From Microlunatus elymi (GTDB lineage Bacteria; Actinomycetota; Actinomycetes; Propionibacteriales; Propionibacteriaceae): 64,000 nucleotides of DNA. The position numbers and the translations under genes are program-made. Below the pieces are notes generated by a model. That model was not told the DNA's origin and ran no database searches. It saw nothing but the letters and a program-made list of their open reading frames with translations. Below, in pieces: positions 27,431 through 35,551 of the stretch (position 1 is the stretch's first letter; every line of letters begins with the position of its first letter). The stretch covers positions 806,001 through 870,000 of the forward strand of contig NZ_CP041692.1 of NCBI RefSeq assembly GCF_007362775.1. The letters run 5' to 3'.

Positions 27431-28301
27431 AGGTCACCGCGAACCCGCGATCCAGCGACGCCAGCAGCGTCCTGGCGACCGGCCGCAACAGGGCCCGATC
27501 CATGATCGGCAACGACGGGAGTCCCAACTCCTGCCGGACCCAGGGCGGCAGCGACGCGATCGCACCGGCCGCGAGCAACCGATAGCCGGCTCGTACGGCG
27601 CCGGTCAGGGGCGGGTGCCAGAGCAACAGGCTGGTGGCAGCGCGGGCCTGTCCGCCGCCGCGCAACTCGGGCCGGAAGGAATCGAACTGCCGCCGAAGTT
27701 GATCAACATTGCGCGGCGGCTCCAGGACACCGAGGGCGGTGCCGACCCGAGCAAGATCGGCAACGTAGAGGTCCGCGTCGCGTGCGCCGAGCGACTGATG
27801 CCCGTACAGCCGGTGCGCGGTCAGGAAGCTCTCCGCCTCGGCCACGTGCACCCAGCCCAACAGGTGCGGATCCGAAGCCCGGTAGGGATCTCCGGCAGGT
27901 GTCACCCCGGATACATGATCATGAATCCGGCGGACCCGGGCGATCGCATCGAGAGCCTGATGGCACGAGCCGAAGGTGGTGATCGCGATGAACGCGGCGG
28001 TCCGCTGCAACCGCCCCCACGGGTCGCTGTGATAGCCGGAGTGTTCCTCGACGGCCTGCATCGCGACCGGATGCAGAGATTGCACCAGCAGCGCCCGGAT
28101 GCCGCCGATCAGCATCGCGATGTCGCCGTGTACCAGCCGAACCGGCGAGTCAGCCGGATACCACGGCTCGCCCGAGTCGCCCGCCCGCAGCGCGCCGAAC
28201 GCCGACTGTGGATCATTGGCACCGAGCACGCCGGTCACCGCATGCGCCATCCGGACCCGGATCCGGTCCAGCGGCAGCACCTCAAGCGGCCATCCAGTCA
28301 T
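27405..28301 (-). CDS. DUF2236 / MpaB-like oxygenase-family protein
   Basis: 298 aa. Contains LVHGDIAMLIGGIRALLVQSLHP and EEHSGYHSDPWGRLQRTAAF, typical of DUF2236 proteins (latex-clearing protein and MpaB relatives), which bind haem through conserved His and Arg residues; HP, H-D-H and W-V-H-V-A-E motifs are visible. Function in this organism is unknown. ATG 28301 is the likely start, although GAGGG sits close to it, and an upstream in-frame GTG is possible. It is divergent from the iron importer operon and convergent with the CPBP gene. Confidence 0.85.
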   Translation of the reverse strand: MTGWPLEVLPLDRIRVRMAHAVTGVLGANDPQSAFGALRAGDSGEPWYPADSPVRLVHGDIAMLIGGIRALLVQSLHPVAMQAVEEHSGYHSDPWGRLQRTAAFIAITTFGSCHQALDAIARVRRIHDHVSGVTPAGDPYRASDPHLLGWVHVAEAESFLTAHRLYGHQSLGARDADLYVADLARVGTALGVLEPPRNVDQLRRQFDSFRPELRGGGQARAATSLLLWHPPLTGAVRAGYRLLAAGAIASLPPWVRQELGLPSLPIMDRALLRPVARTLLASLDRGFAVTFSNRPAAA

Positions 28302-28463
28302 GACCCTCAGGCTAATCCGGCGGCACCGCTTAACAACCACCCCTGGGTGGGGTGCTGGACCGGCCTCAACGCCGAGCCGCCGCAGTGTGGTGTGATTCTT
28401 GGTGTGATTATCGTCATGTCCGGCTTGCCAATTTGCGCGCTGCGCTTGGGGTGATCGACCGGA

Positions 28464-28482
28464 TGAAGTTAGGCTCACCTTA
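28464..28482 (+). promoter_or_regulatory. IdeR/DtxR-type iron box overlapping the fepD-like start
   Basis: TGAAGTTAGGCTCACCTTA matches 15 of 19 positions of the iron-box consensus TTAGGTTAGGCTAACCTAA, including the central TTAGGCT and ACCT. Its last base is the A of the ATG start of the importer operon. Iron-loaded IdeR/DtxR bound here would block transcription start. Confidence 0.75.
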
Positions 28483-29606
28483 TGACCACTGCGACCGTCG
28501 CGTCCGCGCGCCCGGACGGCGCCTCGCGGACGGTCGTATCGCCGCAGCGGCGGAAGGCGGCTCGGATGGTGCCCGGGTTGATCGCCTGCGCTGCCGCCCT
28601 GGTCGTGCTGTCGGTGCTCAGCATGGCCGTCGGTGCGCGCACCATCTCCCCCTCGGTGGTCGTGCAGACCTTGGGCGACTTCAACATCTTCCACGCGATC
28701 GGCGCGCACGACGTGATGGCCGGACTGCCGCAGCGGTATGCCGATGACACCGATCGGCTGGTGATCTTAACGTTGCGCCTGCCGCGCACCCTGCTGGGTC
28801 TGATGGTCGGTGCTGCCCTCGGGCTGGCCGGCTGCGTGATGCAGGGCGTCACCCGCAACCCGCTGGCCGATCCCGGCATCCTCGGCGTCAACGCCGGTGC
28901 CGCGCTGTGCGTGGTGCTGGCGATCACGTTCTTCGGGGCGAGCAGCCCTGGCGGCTATGTCTGGTTCGCCTTCGTCGGTGCTGCCGTTGCCGCCGTGATC
29001 GTGTACGGGATCGCAGCTCTCGGACGCGACGGCGCTACCCCGGTGAAACTGGCGTTGGCCGGGGCCGCGATGTCGGCTGCCTTCGCCGCCGTCACGCAGG
29101 CCTTCCTGCTGCTGAATCAGAGCACCTTCGATCAGATGCGGTTCTGGCAGGTCGGCGCGCTGGCCGGTCGTGATCTTGATCAGGTCGGCCAGTTGGCCCC
29201 GTTCCTGCTGATCGGCTGTGTCGCGGCGCTCTTCCTCGGTCGCACGCTGAACACGCTCTCGCTCGGTGACGACGTCGCCCGCGGACTGGGCGCGCATGTC
29301 GGTCTCTCTCGGGGGTTGTCGGCCGCGGTCGTGGTGCTGTTGTGCGGTGCGGCCACCGCCGCAGCAGGTCCGATCGGCTTCGTCGGCCTGACCATCCCGC
29401 ATGTCGCGCGGATGATCACCGGCCCGAACTATCGCTGGACGCTGCCCTACTCGATGCTGCTGGCGCCGATCCTGCTGCTCGGCGCCGACATCGTCGGCCG
29501 GGTGATCGCCCGACCCGGCGAGGTACAAGTTGCCATTGTGACTGCGGTGATCGGCGCGCCGGTCTTCATCGCGCTGGTCCGTCGCAAGAAGTTGGCCGAG
29601 CTGTGA
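28482..29606 (+). CDS. iron-siderophore ABC transporter permease (FecCD family, FepD-like)
   Basis: 374 aa with about 9-10 predicted membrane helices from residue 30 on. Family motifs: RLPRTLLGLMVGAALGLAGC, QGVTRNPLADPGILGVNAGA and the coupling region GAATAAAGPIGFVGLTIPHVAR. It imports ferric siderophore with the partner permease and ATPase that follow. No SD precedes the ATG, and the iron box abuts it, which suggests a leaderless transcript (inference). Its stop overlaps the next start (GTGA). Confidence 0.92.
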   Translation: MTTATVASARPDGASRTVVSPQRRKAARMVPGLIACAAALVVLSVLSMAVGARTISPSVVVQTLGDFNIFHAIGAHDVMAGLPQRYADDTDRLVILTLRLPRTLLGLMVGAALGLAGCVMQGVTRNPLADPGILGVNAGAALCVVLAITFFGASSPGGYVWFAFVGAAVAAVIVYGIAALGRDGATPVKLALAGAAMSAAFAAVTQAFLLLNQSTFDQMRFWQVGALAGRDLDQVGQLAPFLLIGCVAALFLGRTLNTLSLGDDVARGLGAHVGLSRGLSAAVVVLLCGAATAAAGPIGFVGLTIPHVARMITGPNYRWTLPYSMLLAPILLLGADIVGRVIARPGEVQVAIVTAVIGAPVFIALVRRKKLAEL

Positions 29607-30655
29607 CCGCCACGCTGCCGCACCTCGATCTTGACCTGCAGCCGGTCCGGACCGTACGCCGGCGGTTGCGGCGGCGTACCTTGATCGTCTGTGCCGGTTT
29701 GCTGGCCGCGTTGTTGATCATCTTCTGTGCCGCCATGGTCGTCGGCGATTTCCCGCTCAGCTTGAAGGAGCTGTTCTTCGCGCTCACCGGCCGCGGTTCC
29801 GCGACGACCAACTTCATCGTGTACGACCTTCGGTTGCCCCGAGCGGTGACCGGGATGGTGGTCGGGCTGTGCTTCGGGATCTCCGGCGCGATCTTCCAAG
29901 CCATGATCAGAAATCCGCTGGCCACCCCGGACATCATCGGCGTCAGCTCCGGCGCCAGCGCGGCGGCTGTGTTCGCGATATTGACTCTCGGGCTGACCGG
30001 GGTGGCGGTGTCGGCCTTCGCCTTCGGCGGCGCCCTGGTGATCGCGATGTTGATCTACCTGCTGGCCTACCGCGGCGGGATGTCGGGCTACCGCTTCGTA
30101 CTGATCGGCATCGGCCTGGCCGCGGTGATGAGCGCGCTGATCGAGTATCAGATGACCAGGGTTGCGGTCGAGGATGCGCAGACGGCGCTGGTCTGGTTGA
30201 CCGGCAGCCTTGCCGGCTCGTCGACCTCCGGCATGCTCACCCTCTCGGCGCTCGCCGTGGTGATCATTCCGGTGACCTTGATCGCAGGCCGTTGGCTGGG
30301 TGGCCTGCAACTCGGCGACGACACCGCGTCCTCGATCGGCGTTGCAGTACAGCGGTCCCGGCTGTTGTTGATCTTGCTCGGGGTTGCACTGGCCGCCATC
30401 GCGACCGCCGCGGCCGGGCCGATCGGGTTCGTCGCGTTCGTGTCCGGTCCGATCGCGCGGCGGCTGACCGGTGGTACCGGCAGCGCGCTGACCCCGGCCG
30501 GACTGGTCGGCGCGTTGGTGGTCGGAGTCGCCGACTTCGCCGGCCAGCACCTGCTGCCCGTCCAGCTGCCGGTCGGCATCCTCACCGCCGTGATCGGCGC
30601 TCCCTATTTGATCTTCCTGTTGATCAGGTCGAACCGACTCGGCGTCGGAGGTTAG
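29603..30655 (+). CDS. iron-siderophore ABC transporter permease (FecCD family, FepG-like)
   Basis: 350 aa. Second FecCD permease of the pair: RLPRAVTGMVVGLCFGISGA, QAMIRNPLATPDIIGVSSGA, and a coupling segment ATAAAGPIGFVAFVSGPIARR. The N-terminal 25 residues are basic and cytosolic. Start GTG 29603 overlaps the upstream stop by 4 nt, indicating coupled translation and a heterodimeric channel with the FepD-like protein. No substrate-binding lipoprotein lies in this operon. Confidence 0.92.
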   Translation: MTATLPHLDLDLQPVRTVRRRLRRRTLIVCAGLLAALLIIFCAAMVVGDFPLSLKELFFALTGRGSATTNFIVYDLRLPRAVTGMVVGLCFGISGAIFQAMIRNPLATPDIIGVSSGASAAAVFAILTLGLTGVAVSAFAFGGALVIAMLIYLLAYRGGMSGYRFVLIGIGLAAVMSALIEYQMTRVAVEDAQTALVWLTGSLAGSSTSGMLTLSALAVVIIPVTLIAGRWLGGLQLGDDTASSIGVAVQRSRLLLILLGVALAAIATAAAGPIGFVAFVSGPIARRLTGGTGSALTPAGLVGALVVGVADFAGQHLLPVQLPVGILTAVIGAPYLIFLLIRSNRLGVGG

Positions 30656-30662
30656 GACCACC

Positions 30663-31535
30663 ATGACGATGACCAAGCAACCGGTCGAGCTGCCGCAACC
30701 GGGGATCGCGGGCGAGACCCGGCCGGTGACACCGCGACGGCTGCAGACGAACAACGTCAGCCTCGGCTACGGCGGCCGGCAGATCGTGTCCGACCTTTCG
30801 CTGCAGGTGCCAACCGGGCAGGTGTCGGTGATCATCGGTGCCAACGGCTGCGGCAAGTCCACCCTGCTGCGCGGGATGGCACGGCTGCTGACCCCGGCCG
30901 GCGGCGCGGTGCTGCTGGACGGCAAGAACGTACATTCCATGCCCAGCAAGGAAGTCGCCAAGATCATGGGGCTGCTGCCGCAGTCGCCGAACGCACCCGA
31001 GGGCATCACCGTTGCCGACCTGGTCGGTCGCGGCCGTTACCCCCACCAAGGCTGGTTCCGGCAGTGGACCGCCGACGACGATCGTGCCGTCACCGCGGCG
31101 CTGATCGCGACCGACACCCTCGCGCTGGCCGATCGGCCGATCGACGAGATGAGCGGCGGGCAGCGGCAGCGGGTGTGGATCGCGATGGCGCTGGCGCAGG
31201 AGACCGATGTGCTGCTGCTGGACGAACCCACCACGTTCCTTGACCTTGCACATCAGCTCGAGGTGCTCGACCTGCTGACCGATCTGAATCGCCGTCGGGG
31301 CACGACCATCGTGGTGGTGATGCACGATCTCAACCTGGCGTGTCGGTACGCGGATCATCTGGTTGCGATGTGCGACGGTCAGGTGATCTCCAGCGGTACG
31401 CCGCGCGAAGTGATCACCGCCGAGTTGATGCGCGACGTGTTCGGGCTGTCCGCCACCGTGATCGACGACCCCGTCTCCCACACCCCGACCATCATCCCGA
31501 TCGGCCGCCACCACTGCGACGACCTCACCCCCTGA
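30663..31535 (+). CDS. iron-siderophore ABC transporter ATPase (FepC-like)
   Basis: 290 aa cytosolic ATPase. Walker A GANGCGKST, signature MSGGQRQRVWIAMAL, Walker B VLLLDEPTTFLD, and switch His in VVVMHDLN. It begins 7 nt after the FepG-like stop, completing the importer operon controlled by the iron box. The C-terminal extension ends in a His-containing run (IGRHHCDD). Downstream is a repeat-rich spacer. Confidence 0.94.
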   Translation: MTMTKQPVELPQPGIAGETRPVTPRRLQTNNVSLGYGGRQIVSDLSLQVPTGQVSVIIGANGCGKSTLLRGMARLLTPAGGAVLLDGKNVHSMPSKEVAKIMGLLPQSPNAPEGITVADLVGRGRYPHQGWFRQWTADDDRAVTAALIATDTLALADRPIDEMSGGQRQRVWIAMALAQETDVLLLDEPTTFLDLAHQLEVLDLLTDLNRRRGTTIVVVMHDLNLACRYADHLVAMCDGQVISSGTPREVITAELMRDVFGLSATVIDDPVSHTPTIIPIGRHHCDDLTP

Positions 31536-31566
31536 GCGCCGCCTCCCCGTACCCCCTCGCCACGCG

Positions 31567-31702
31567 CCCACCCAAAGTCGTGACGACGCGAGTTGTGGTG
31601 GTTCCGGGGGTGTCGGCCGAGTCCAGAAGTCGTGACAACGCGACTTTGGGTGGCCGAGTCGGCGCATTTCCCAGCCCGAACTCAAGTTGTCGCGACTTTG
31701 GT
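31567..31702. repeat. three copies of the AAGTCG-GACAACGCGACTT palindromic repeat family
   Basis: Copy 1 around 31567-31600 (CCACCCAAAGTCGTGACGAC then GCGAG), copy 2 at about 31627-31652 (AAGTCGTGACAACGCGACTT then TGGGTGG) and copy 3 at about 31679-31705 in a variant form (CAAGTTGTCGCGACTTTGG). Copy 1 starts CCACCCAAAGTCG and copy 2 ends CGACTTTGGGTGG, so together they form an inverted pair. The same core makes the 52-bp tandem array at 47.6 kb. Confidence 0.75.
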
Positions 31703-31742
31703 CGGGGCGTCCCTGGGGTCGGTGGAGGGACGTTGGGTTCGT

Positions 31743-31775
31743 CGGGTCGCCCGGTCGCCCGGTCGCCCGGTCGGC
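31743..31775. repeat. 8-bp microsatellite CGGTCGCC
   Basis: GGTCGCCC-type octamer repeated about 3.5 times in tandem, in non-coding DNA. Confidence 0.8.
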
Positions 31776-31931
31776 CTGGGCGTCGCAATCGCAGGAGGTC
31801 GTGCACCCATATGCGCGCCCGGAAAGCCCGTACCTCCTTGGATAGTTCCTGGATTTTCGCGACGTGCTGTGCCGTGAGGTGCCAGCGAACTGAGCGCTCG
31901 GATAGAACCGCGGCCACCGACCGCCGAGTCG

Positions 31932-31950
31932 CACTACGATCTGGGTAGGA
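31932..31950 (+). promoter_or_regulatory. BlaI-type operator upstream of blaI
   Basis: CACTAC-N7-GTAGGA, the same layout as the two better copies TACTAC-N7-GTAGTA at the PAP2 promoter, with two mismatches. It is centred about 65 bp before the blaI start, which suits autorepression. Confidence 0.55.
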
Positions 31951-32006
31951 GACGTCCGGCTGCTTGTGTGCAGGCAGCAGCAAAGCCAACCGGTGGAGGA
32001 GCTGAG

Positions 32007-32378
32007 GTGCGGTCACGACGCCGATCCCGCGGCGGCCTGGAAGAGGCGGTCGTGGAGGTGCTCAGCAAGGCCAAGCGGCCGATGACCACGGCCGAGGTGC
32101 GCGAAGCGCTCGGCGGGGACCTCGCCTACACCACCGTGATGACCGTACTTGCCCGGCTGCACGGCAAGTCCGCGGTGACCCGTCAGGCCGAGGGCCGCGG
32201 CTATGCGTACGCAGCGATCCGCGACCCGGCCGAGCGGACCGCTCGTCGGATGCAGCATCTGCTCGCCGGCGATGCCGACTCGGCGACCGTGCTGACCCGG
32301 TTCGTCGACAACCTGAGCCCCGCCGACGAAGCAACTCTGCGCGCCCTGCTCGAGGTCGATCGGCCCTCCGCACCATGA
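32007..32378 (+). CDS. BlaI/MecI-family transcriptional repressor
   Basis: 123 aa winged-helix repressor. LEEAVVEVLSKAKRPMTTAEVREAL, TTVMTVLARLHGKSAVTRQ and GRGYAYAAI match the DNA-binding domain; the short C-terminal helices would dimerise. In this family a membrane metalloprotease triggers repressor cleavage when cell-wall stress is sensed. GTG 32007 has GGAGG upstream. The next gene but one is such a protease, reached through a short repeat-encoded frame that overlaps this stop by ATGA. Confidence 0.92.
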   Translation: MRSRRRSRGGLEEAVVEVLSKAKRPMTTAEVREALGGDLAYTTVMTVLARLHGKSAVTRQAEGRGYAYAAIRDPAERTARRMQHLLAGDADSATVLTRFVDNLSPADEATLRALLEVDRPSAP

Positions 32379-32477
32379 TCGCGCCCCGCACGATGTTCAC
32401 GCCCCGCACGATGTTCACGCCCCGCACCATGTTCACGCCCCGCACCATGTTCACGCCCCGCACCATGTTCACGCCCG
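32371..32477. repeat. 18-bp minisatellite CACCATGTTCACGCCCCG, six units
   Basis: Units at 32371, 32389, 32407, 32425, 32443 and 32461. The first differs (ATGATCGCG for ATGTTCACG) and the last lacks one C. Units 2 and 3 have CACG where 4-6 have CACC. It fills the whole gap between blaI and the M56 gene. Confidence 0.95.
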
Positions 32478-32482
32478 CATGA
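32375..32482 (+). CDS. 35-codon repeat-encoded frame bridging blaI and the M56 gene
   Basis: ATG 32375 overlaps the blaI stop (ATGA). The frame reads MIAPRT, then MFTPRT four times, then MFTPA, and stops at TGA 32480-32482, which overlaps the M56 ATG at 32479 (again ATGA). Each 18-bp unit equals six codons, so unit number does not change frame; the missing C in the last unit creates the stop. It may be a translational bridge or a chance by-product. No SD is seen within it, and a stable product is doubtful. Confidence 0.4.
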   Translation: MIAPRTMFTPRTMFTPRTMFTPRTMFTPRTMFTPA

Positions 32483-33543
32483 TGATCGCGGGCGCGGCCG
32501 CTGCCTTGCTGGCGCTGCTGGTCTTCGCCGGCGTCGCCCCGGTTCTCGGTCGCCGCATCCAGGCCTGGCAGGCGACCGGCATCCTGGTTCTGGGCAGCGT
32601 CCTGGCCGCCGGCTCGGCGATCCTGGTGCTCGGCGTACTCGCCTCCACCTGGCTCGGCGAGCTGACCTGGGTGCGGGCGATCGTGCCGTGGTCGGAGCGG
32701 ACGTTGACCCTGACCAATCCGGTTCCGGTGCAGATCGGTATGGCCAGTACGGGGATCCTGACGTTCTTCCTGCTGGCCGGTGGGTACGTGGCCGTCCGCC
32801 GGATCTGCCGCCAGGTGGCGTTGCTGCGTGCTGCTCCGACCGGCCGGGTCGGCACGGATGCCTGGGCCGGGATGCTGCCGCCCTCGTCCAGCGCCACCGA
32901 CCTGACGTCCAGGACGGAGCAGGCGGCCCTGCTCGATCGGGCGGTGTTGCTGGACGACCCGGTGCCGGACGCCTTCAGCCTGCCGAAGCCGGTCGACCGG
33001 ATCTTCCTCACCAACGCGATGGTGAACCGGTTGAATCCGGCGGAGCGGGAGATCGTGTTACTGCACGAGCGCGCCCATCTGCGCTATCACCACGGCTGGC
33101 TGCGGCTGGCTGCCCAACTCGCGGCCGATTTCGTACCGGTCCTGCGGCCCGCCGCGACGGCCGCCAGAGCAGCCACCGAACGATGGGCCGACGAGTATGC
33201 CGCCCGCCGGATCGGAGATCGCCGCGCGGTCGCGCTCGCGATCGCCCGAGTCGGTCTGCTCCATCCCTCGACTCAGTCCGACGTGCCGGCAGGTGTCCGG
33301 TCCGCGGCCGGCGACGGCGAGGTGCCCCGTCGGGTCCGAGCTCTGCTCGCACCGGCACCCGTTGCGCGTACGGGATTGGCGGGCATCCTGGTCGCCTTGC
33401 TGTTGACCGCCGGTGTCTCCAGCGCGATGGTGGCGTTGACCGGCGAGGACCTGTTCGAGGATGCGACGCCGGCGGCGCCGACCACCGTCGTCACTGTCCC
33501 CGGGGCACTGCCGCATCAGCAGGCGCACGTCCGTCAGCGGTGA
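32479..33543 (+). CDS. M56-family membrane metallopeptidase (BlaR1-like)
   Basis: 354 aa. Membrane helices at about 4-22, 33-58 and 88-108 and a C-terminal one near 300-318. The zinc protease motif LLHERAHLRYHHG gives H196-E197-H200, preceded by AFSLPKPVDRIFLTNAM as in M56 peptidases, with a downstream ERWADEYAARR that could supply the third ligand. It lacks a penicillin-binding sensor domain, having only about 35 residues after the last helix. It probably inactivates the BlaI repressor in response to an unidentified envelope signal (inference). Confidence 0.88.
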   Translation: MMIAGAAAALLALLVFAGVAPVLGRRIQAWQATGILVLGSVLAAGSAILVLGVLASTWLGELTWVRAIVPWSERTLTLTNPVPVQIGMASTGILTFFLLAGGYVAVRRICRQVALLRAAPTGRVGTDAWAGMLPPSSSATDLTSRTEQAALLDRAVLLDDPVPDAFSLPKPVDRIFLTNAMVNRLNPAEREIVLLHERAHLRYHHGWLRLAAQLAADFVPVLRPAATAARAATERWADEYAARRIGDRRAVALAIARVGLLHPSTQSDVPAGVRSAAGDGEVPRRVRALLAPAPVARTGLAGILVALLLTAGVSSAMVALTGEDLFEDATPAAPTTVVTVPGALPHQQAHVRQR

Positions 33544-33586
33544 TCCTCGCTCCATGGCCGGCGCCACCCGCGGCGACGGGCCGAGC

Positions 33587-33602
33587 CTGTGGATGTCCAC
33601 AG
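33587..33602. repeat. inverted repeat CTGTGGA-TG-TCCACAG
   Basis: Perfect 7-nt arms with 2-nt spacer just after the M56 stop. It resembles two half DnaA boxes face to face, or a short operator. Confidence 0.4.
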
Positions 33603-33614
33603 ACACAGCTCGGC

Positions 33615-33668
33615 TACTACCAAATGCGTAGTACCGTCTTCCTCGTGTCGACTACTGGCGGGGTAGTA
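33615..33668 (+). promoter_or_regulatory. tandem BlaI-type operators at the PAP2 promoter
   Basis: TACTAC-N7-GTAGTA is perfect at 33615-33633 and repeats with one mismatch (GACTAC) at 33650-33668, 35 bp apart. The same dyad, weaker, precedes blaI. The pair ends 26 bp before the PAP2 start, so repressor binding would cover the promoter. Confidence 0.65.
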
Positions 33669-33694
33669 GTGCCCTTGGGGCTGCGGTCGGTGCG

Positions 33695-34354
33695 ATGAGC
33701 GGGGACGAGTTGATCTTCGATCGCATCCAGCAGTTCCGGGCAACGACCCCGGCGCTGCATCAGCCGCTCGCCGCGTACGCGTTGTGGGGCGGGCTGGCGT
33801 TGCTGGCTTGCCTGTTGATCATCGGCTGGTGGTTCATCGCCCGCCGTGCCGACCGCCCGTACCGGGCGGTGGCGATCGCCGTGCTGACCGGTGTCGGCAG
33901 CGTCGTCGCGCTGTTGGCCAATCAGCACCTGTTGTCACCGCTGATCGCCCGTCCGCGGCCGTGCCAGGTGATCGCAGGCGTACATCCCTTGCTGGCTTGC
34001 AATTCCGACTTCTCGATGCCGAGTGATCATGCGGTGATCGCCGGCGCCCTGGCAGCCGGGATGATCTTGCTGAATCGCCGGCTGGGGGTGTTGGCAGCGG
34101 TGCTGGCGCTGCTGCTCGCCTTCAGCCGGGTGTACGTCGGAGTGCATTATCCGTCCGATGTGCTCGCCGGACTGATCTTCGGCGCCGCCGTGACGGTGAT
34201 GTTGATCTTGGTCCTGCGCGTACCGGTCGAACGGCTGGCGCGGGCTCTTCCCGCCCGGCTGGGAATCCTCGTGGCCGCCGGACCGATGCGTCGATCGGGG
34301 GACCGTTCGGCCTCAGCGATCGTCGAATCACCCGAGAGGGCGACGGATGGCTGA
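33695..34354 (+). CDS. PAP2-family lipid phosphatase
   Basis: 219 aa membrane phosphatase, likely acting on an undecaprenyl pyrophosphate or similar lipid at the outer membrane leaflet. All three catalytic motifs are present: IARPRPC (85-90), PSDHA (109-113) and SRVYVGVHYPSD (144-155, with H151 and D155). About five or six helices surround them. BlaI-type operators in its promoter tie it to the cell-wall stress pair upstream (inference). Its end overlaps the next small gene by 8 bp. Confidence 0.9.
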   Translation: MSGDELIFDRIQQFRATTPALHQPLAAYALWGGLALLACLLIIGWWFIARRADRPYRAVAIAVLTGVGSVVALLANQHLLSPLIARPRPCQVIAGVHPLLACNSDFSMPSDHAVIAGALAAGMILLNRRLGVLAAVLALLLAFSRVYVGVHYPSDVLAGLIFGAAVTVMLILVLRVPVERLARALPARLGILVAAGPMRRSGDRSASAIVESPERATDG

Positions 34355-34583
34355 CGGAGCCTGGGCAACCGACGACGTGTGGCCCGATGACGAACCGAGG
34401 CCGGTCGGCTGTCCGGAACACGGCCGCGGCTATCTCCGCCCCGCCCGTGGGACCTGGGAATGCGGCGAGGACGCGATTCTGATCAGCGGCCACGCGACCT
34501 ACCGGTGCGCGGCCTGCGGTCGGGTTTTTGATCATGACATCTCCGGCCCCGACGTGCAGTGGATCATCCAGCACGGGGCCTGA
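34347..34583 (+). CDS. small zinc-ribbon-like protein
   Basis: 78 aa, unrecognised. Cysteines and histidines are spaced like a metal site: CPEHGRGY, WECGEDAI, then YRCAACGRVFDHD with a CxxC pair. It overlaps the PAP2 gene by 8 bp and so is probably translated with it. No membrane segment or signal is present. It could be a cytosolic accessory protein, but there is no direct evidence. Confidence 0.6.
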   Translation: MADGAWATDDVWPDDEPRPVGCPEHGRGYLRPARGTWECGEDAILISGHATYRCAACGRVFDHDISGPDVQWIIQHGA

Positions 34584-34598
34584 TCGCGCCGGGCCTGA

Positions 34599-35441
34599 TC
34601 ACTCCGCGTAGCGGGCCAAGATCATCGTCGCCACCGCGGCGAGCACGAAGCCGACGGCCGCCACCGGCGCCATCCCGGGCTGCACCCGATCGCCGAAGAC
34701 GATCAGGCCGACGATCGACGGCAGCACCAACTCCACCGTGAACGAGATCGCCGTGATCGCGGTGACCGGTCCGCGCTGCAGCGCCAGGGCGAAGAACGCC
34801 ATCGCGACCACACCGCCGACGATCAGCGACCACAGCAGCGGCTGCGCCAACAACGGCCAGCCGAACCGCAACCCGCCGATCCCGCGCGCGGCCACCCCGA
34901 CAACGGCGAAACCGAGCCCGGCGGCAACCGCCAGCAGGATCCAGGAGGACCGGCCGGCCGCACCCTCGCCCTTGCCCAGCTGTTCGGACTGTCGTAACCC
35001 GATCAGGCCGACCAAGATCGGCACGATGCAGCTGATCAACACCAGCCAACCGAAGATCATCGTTGTCCGGGGCGCGGCTCCGGTACCGGCAGTGATGATC
35101 AACAACACCAGCCCGAGGCCGAGCATGGCCAGCGAACACCAGCCACGGACACCGAGCTTGGCGCCGCGCCAGGCGGCGAGCCCTGCCGTCACCCCGATGC
35201 TGGCCGTCATGATCGACTCCACCAGGAACAGCGGCAATTGCCGTGCAGCAACGACATTCGCGATGAAGGCGATGCCGTCGGCGGCCAGTCCGAGCAGGTA
35301 CGGCAGTTGCCGCACGATCGCCGCCACCGCGCCGGCGCCGGCGACTCTGGGCGCCTGCCGGGCGCCGATCGACTGCAGGACCGAACCCACCCCGTACCCG
35401 AAACAGCAGACGAAGGCAGCGATCCAACTCGCGATCAGCAC
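34599..35441 (-). CDS. DMT/EamA-like multi-helix transporter
   Basis: 280 aa with about nine or ten hydrophobic helices in two similar halves. Typical end motifs are AITAISFTVELVLPSIVGLIVFGDRV and the N-terminal GVGSVLQSIGARQAP. This layout fits the drug/metabolite transporter superfamily, more specifically the group of actinobacterial NIPA/EamA-like integral membrane proteins of unknown substrate. It converges with the zinc-ribbon gene, 15 bp apart, and is divergent from the universal stress gene. Confidence 0.75.
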   Translation of the reverse strand: MLIASWIAAFVCCFGYGVGSVLQSIGARQAPRVAGAGAVAAIVRQLPYLLGLAADGIAFIANVVAARQLPLFLVESIMTASIGVTAGLAAWRGAKLGVRGWCSLAMLGLGLVLLIITAGTGAAPRTTMIFGWLVLISCIVPILVGLIGLRQSEQLGKGEGAAGRSSWILLAVAAGLGFAVVGVAARGIGGLRFGWPLLAQPLLWSLIVGGVVAMAFFALALQRGPVTAITAISFTVELVLPSIVGLIVFGDRVQPGMAPVAAVGFVLAAVATMILARYAE

Positions 35442-35551
35442 GCTGACAGTCTGCCCGGCTCGGCGGCCGAGACTGCCGAGTCAACCTGTGAACCGCGGCC
35501 GAACCATGACATGATCGGGGCCAAACTCCCCAGTGCAAAGGATCTTGACTC

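Larger units (their letters stand above)
31536..32006. other. repeat-rich spacer between importer and blaI
   Basis: No gene is recognised. It contains three copies of an AAGTCGYGACRACGCGACTT-type repeat, an 8-bp microsatellite and a BlaI-type operator, listed separately. Confidence 0.6.

Noticed and set aside
31340-31948. Frames across the importer-blaI spacer
   Set aside because: They run through palindromic repeats and a microsatellite; no protein character.
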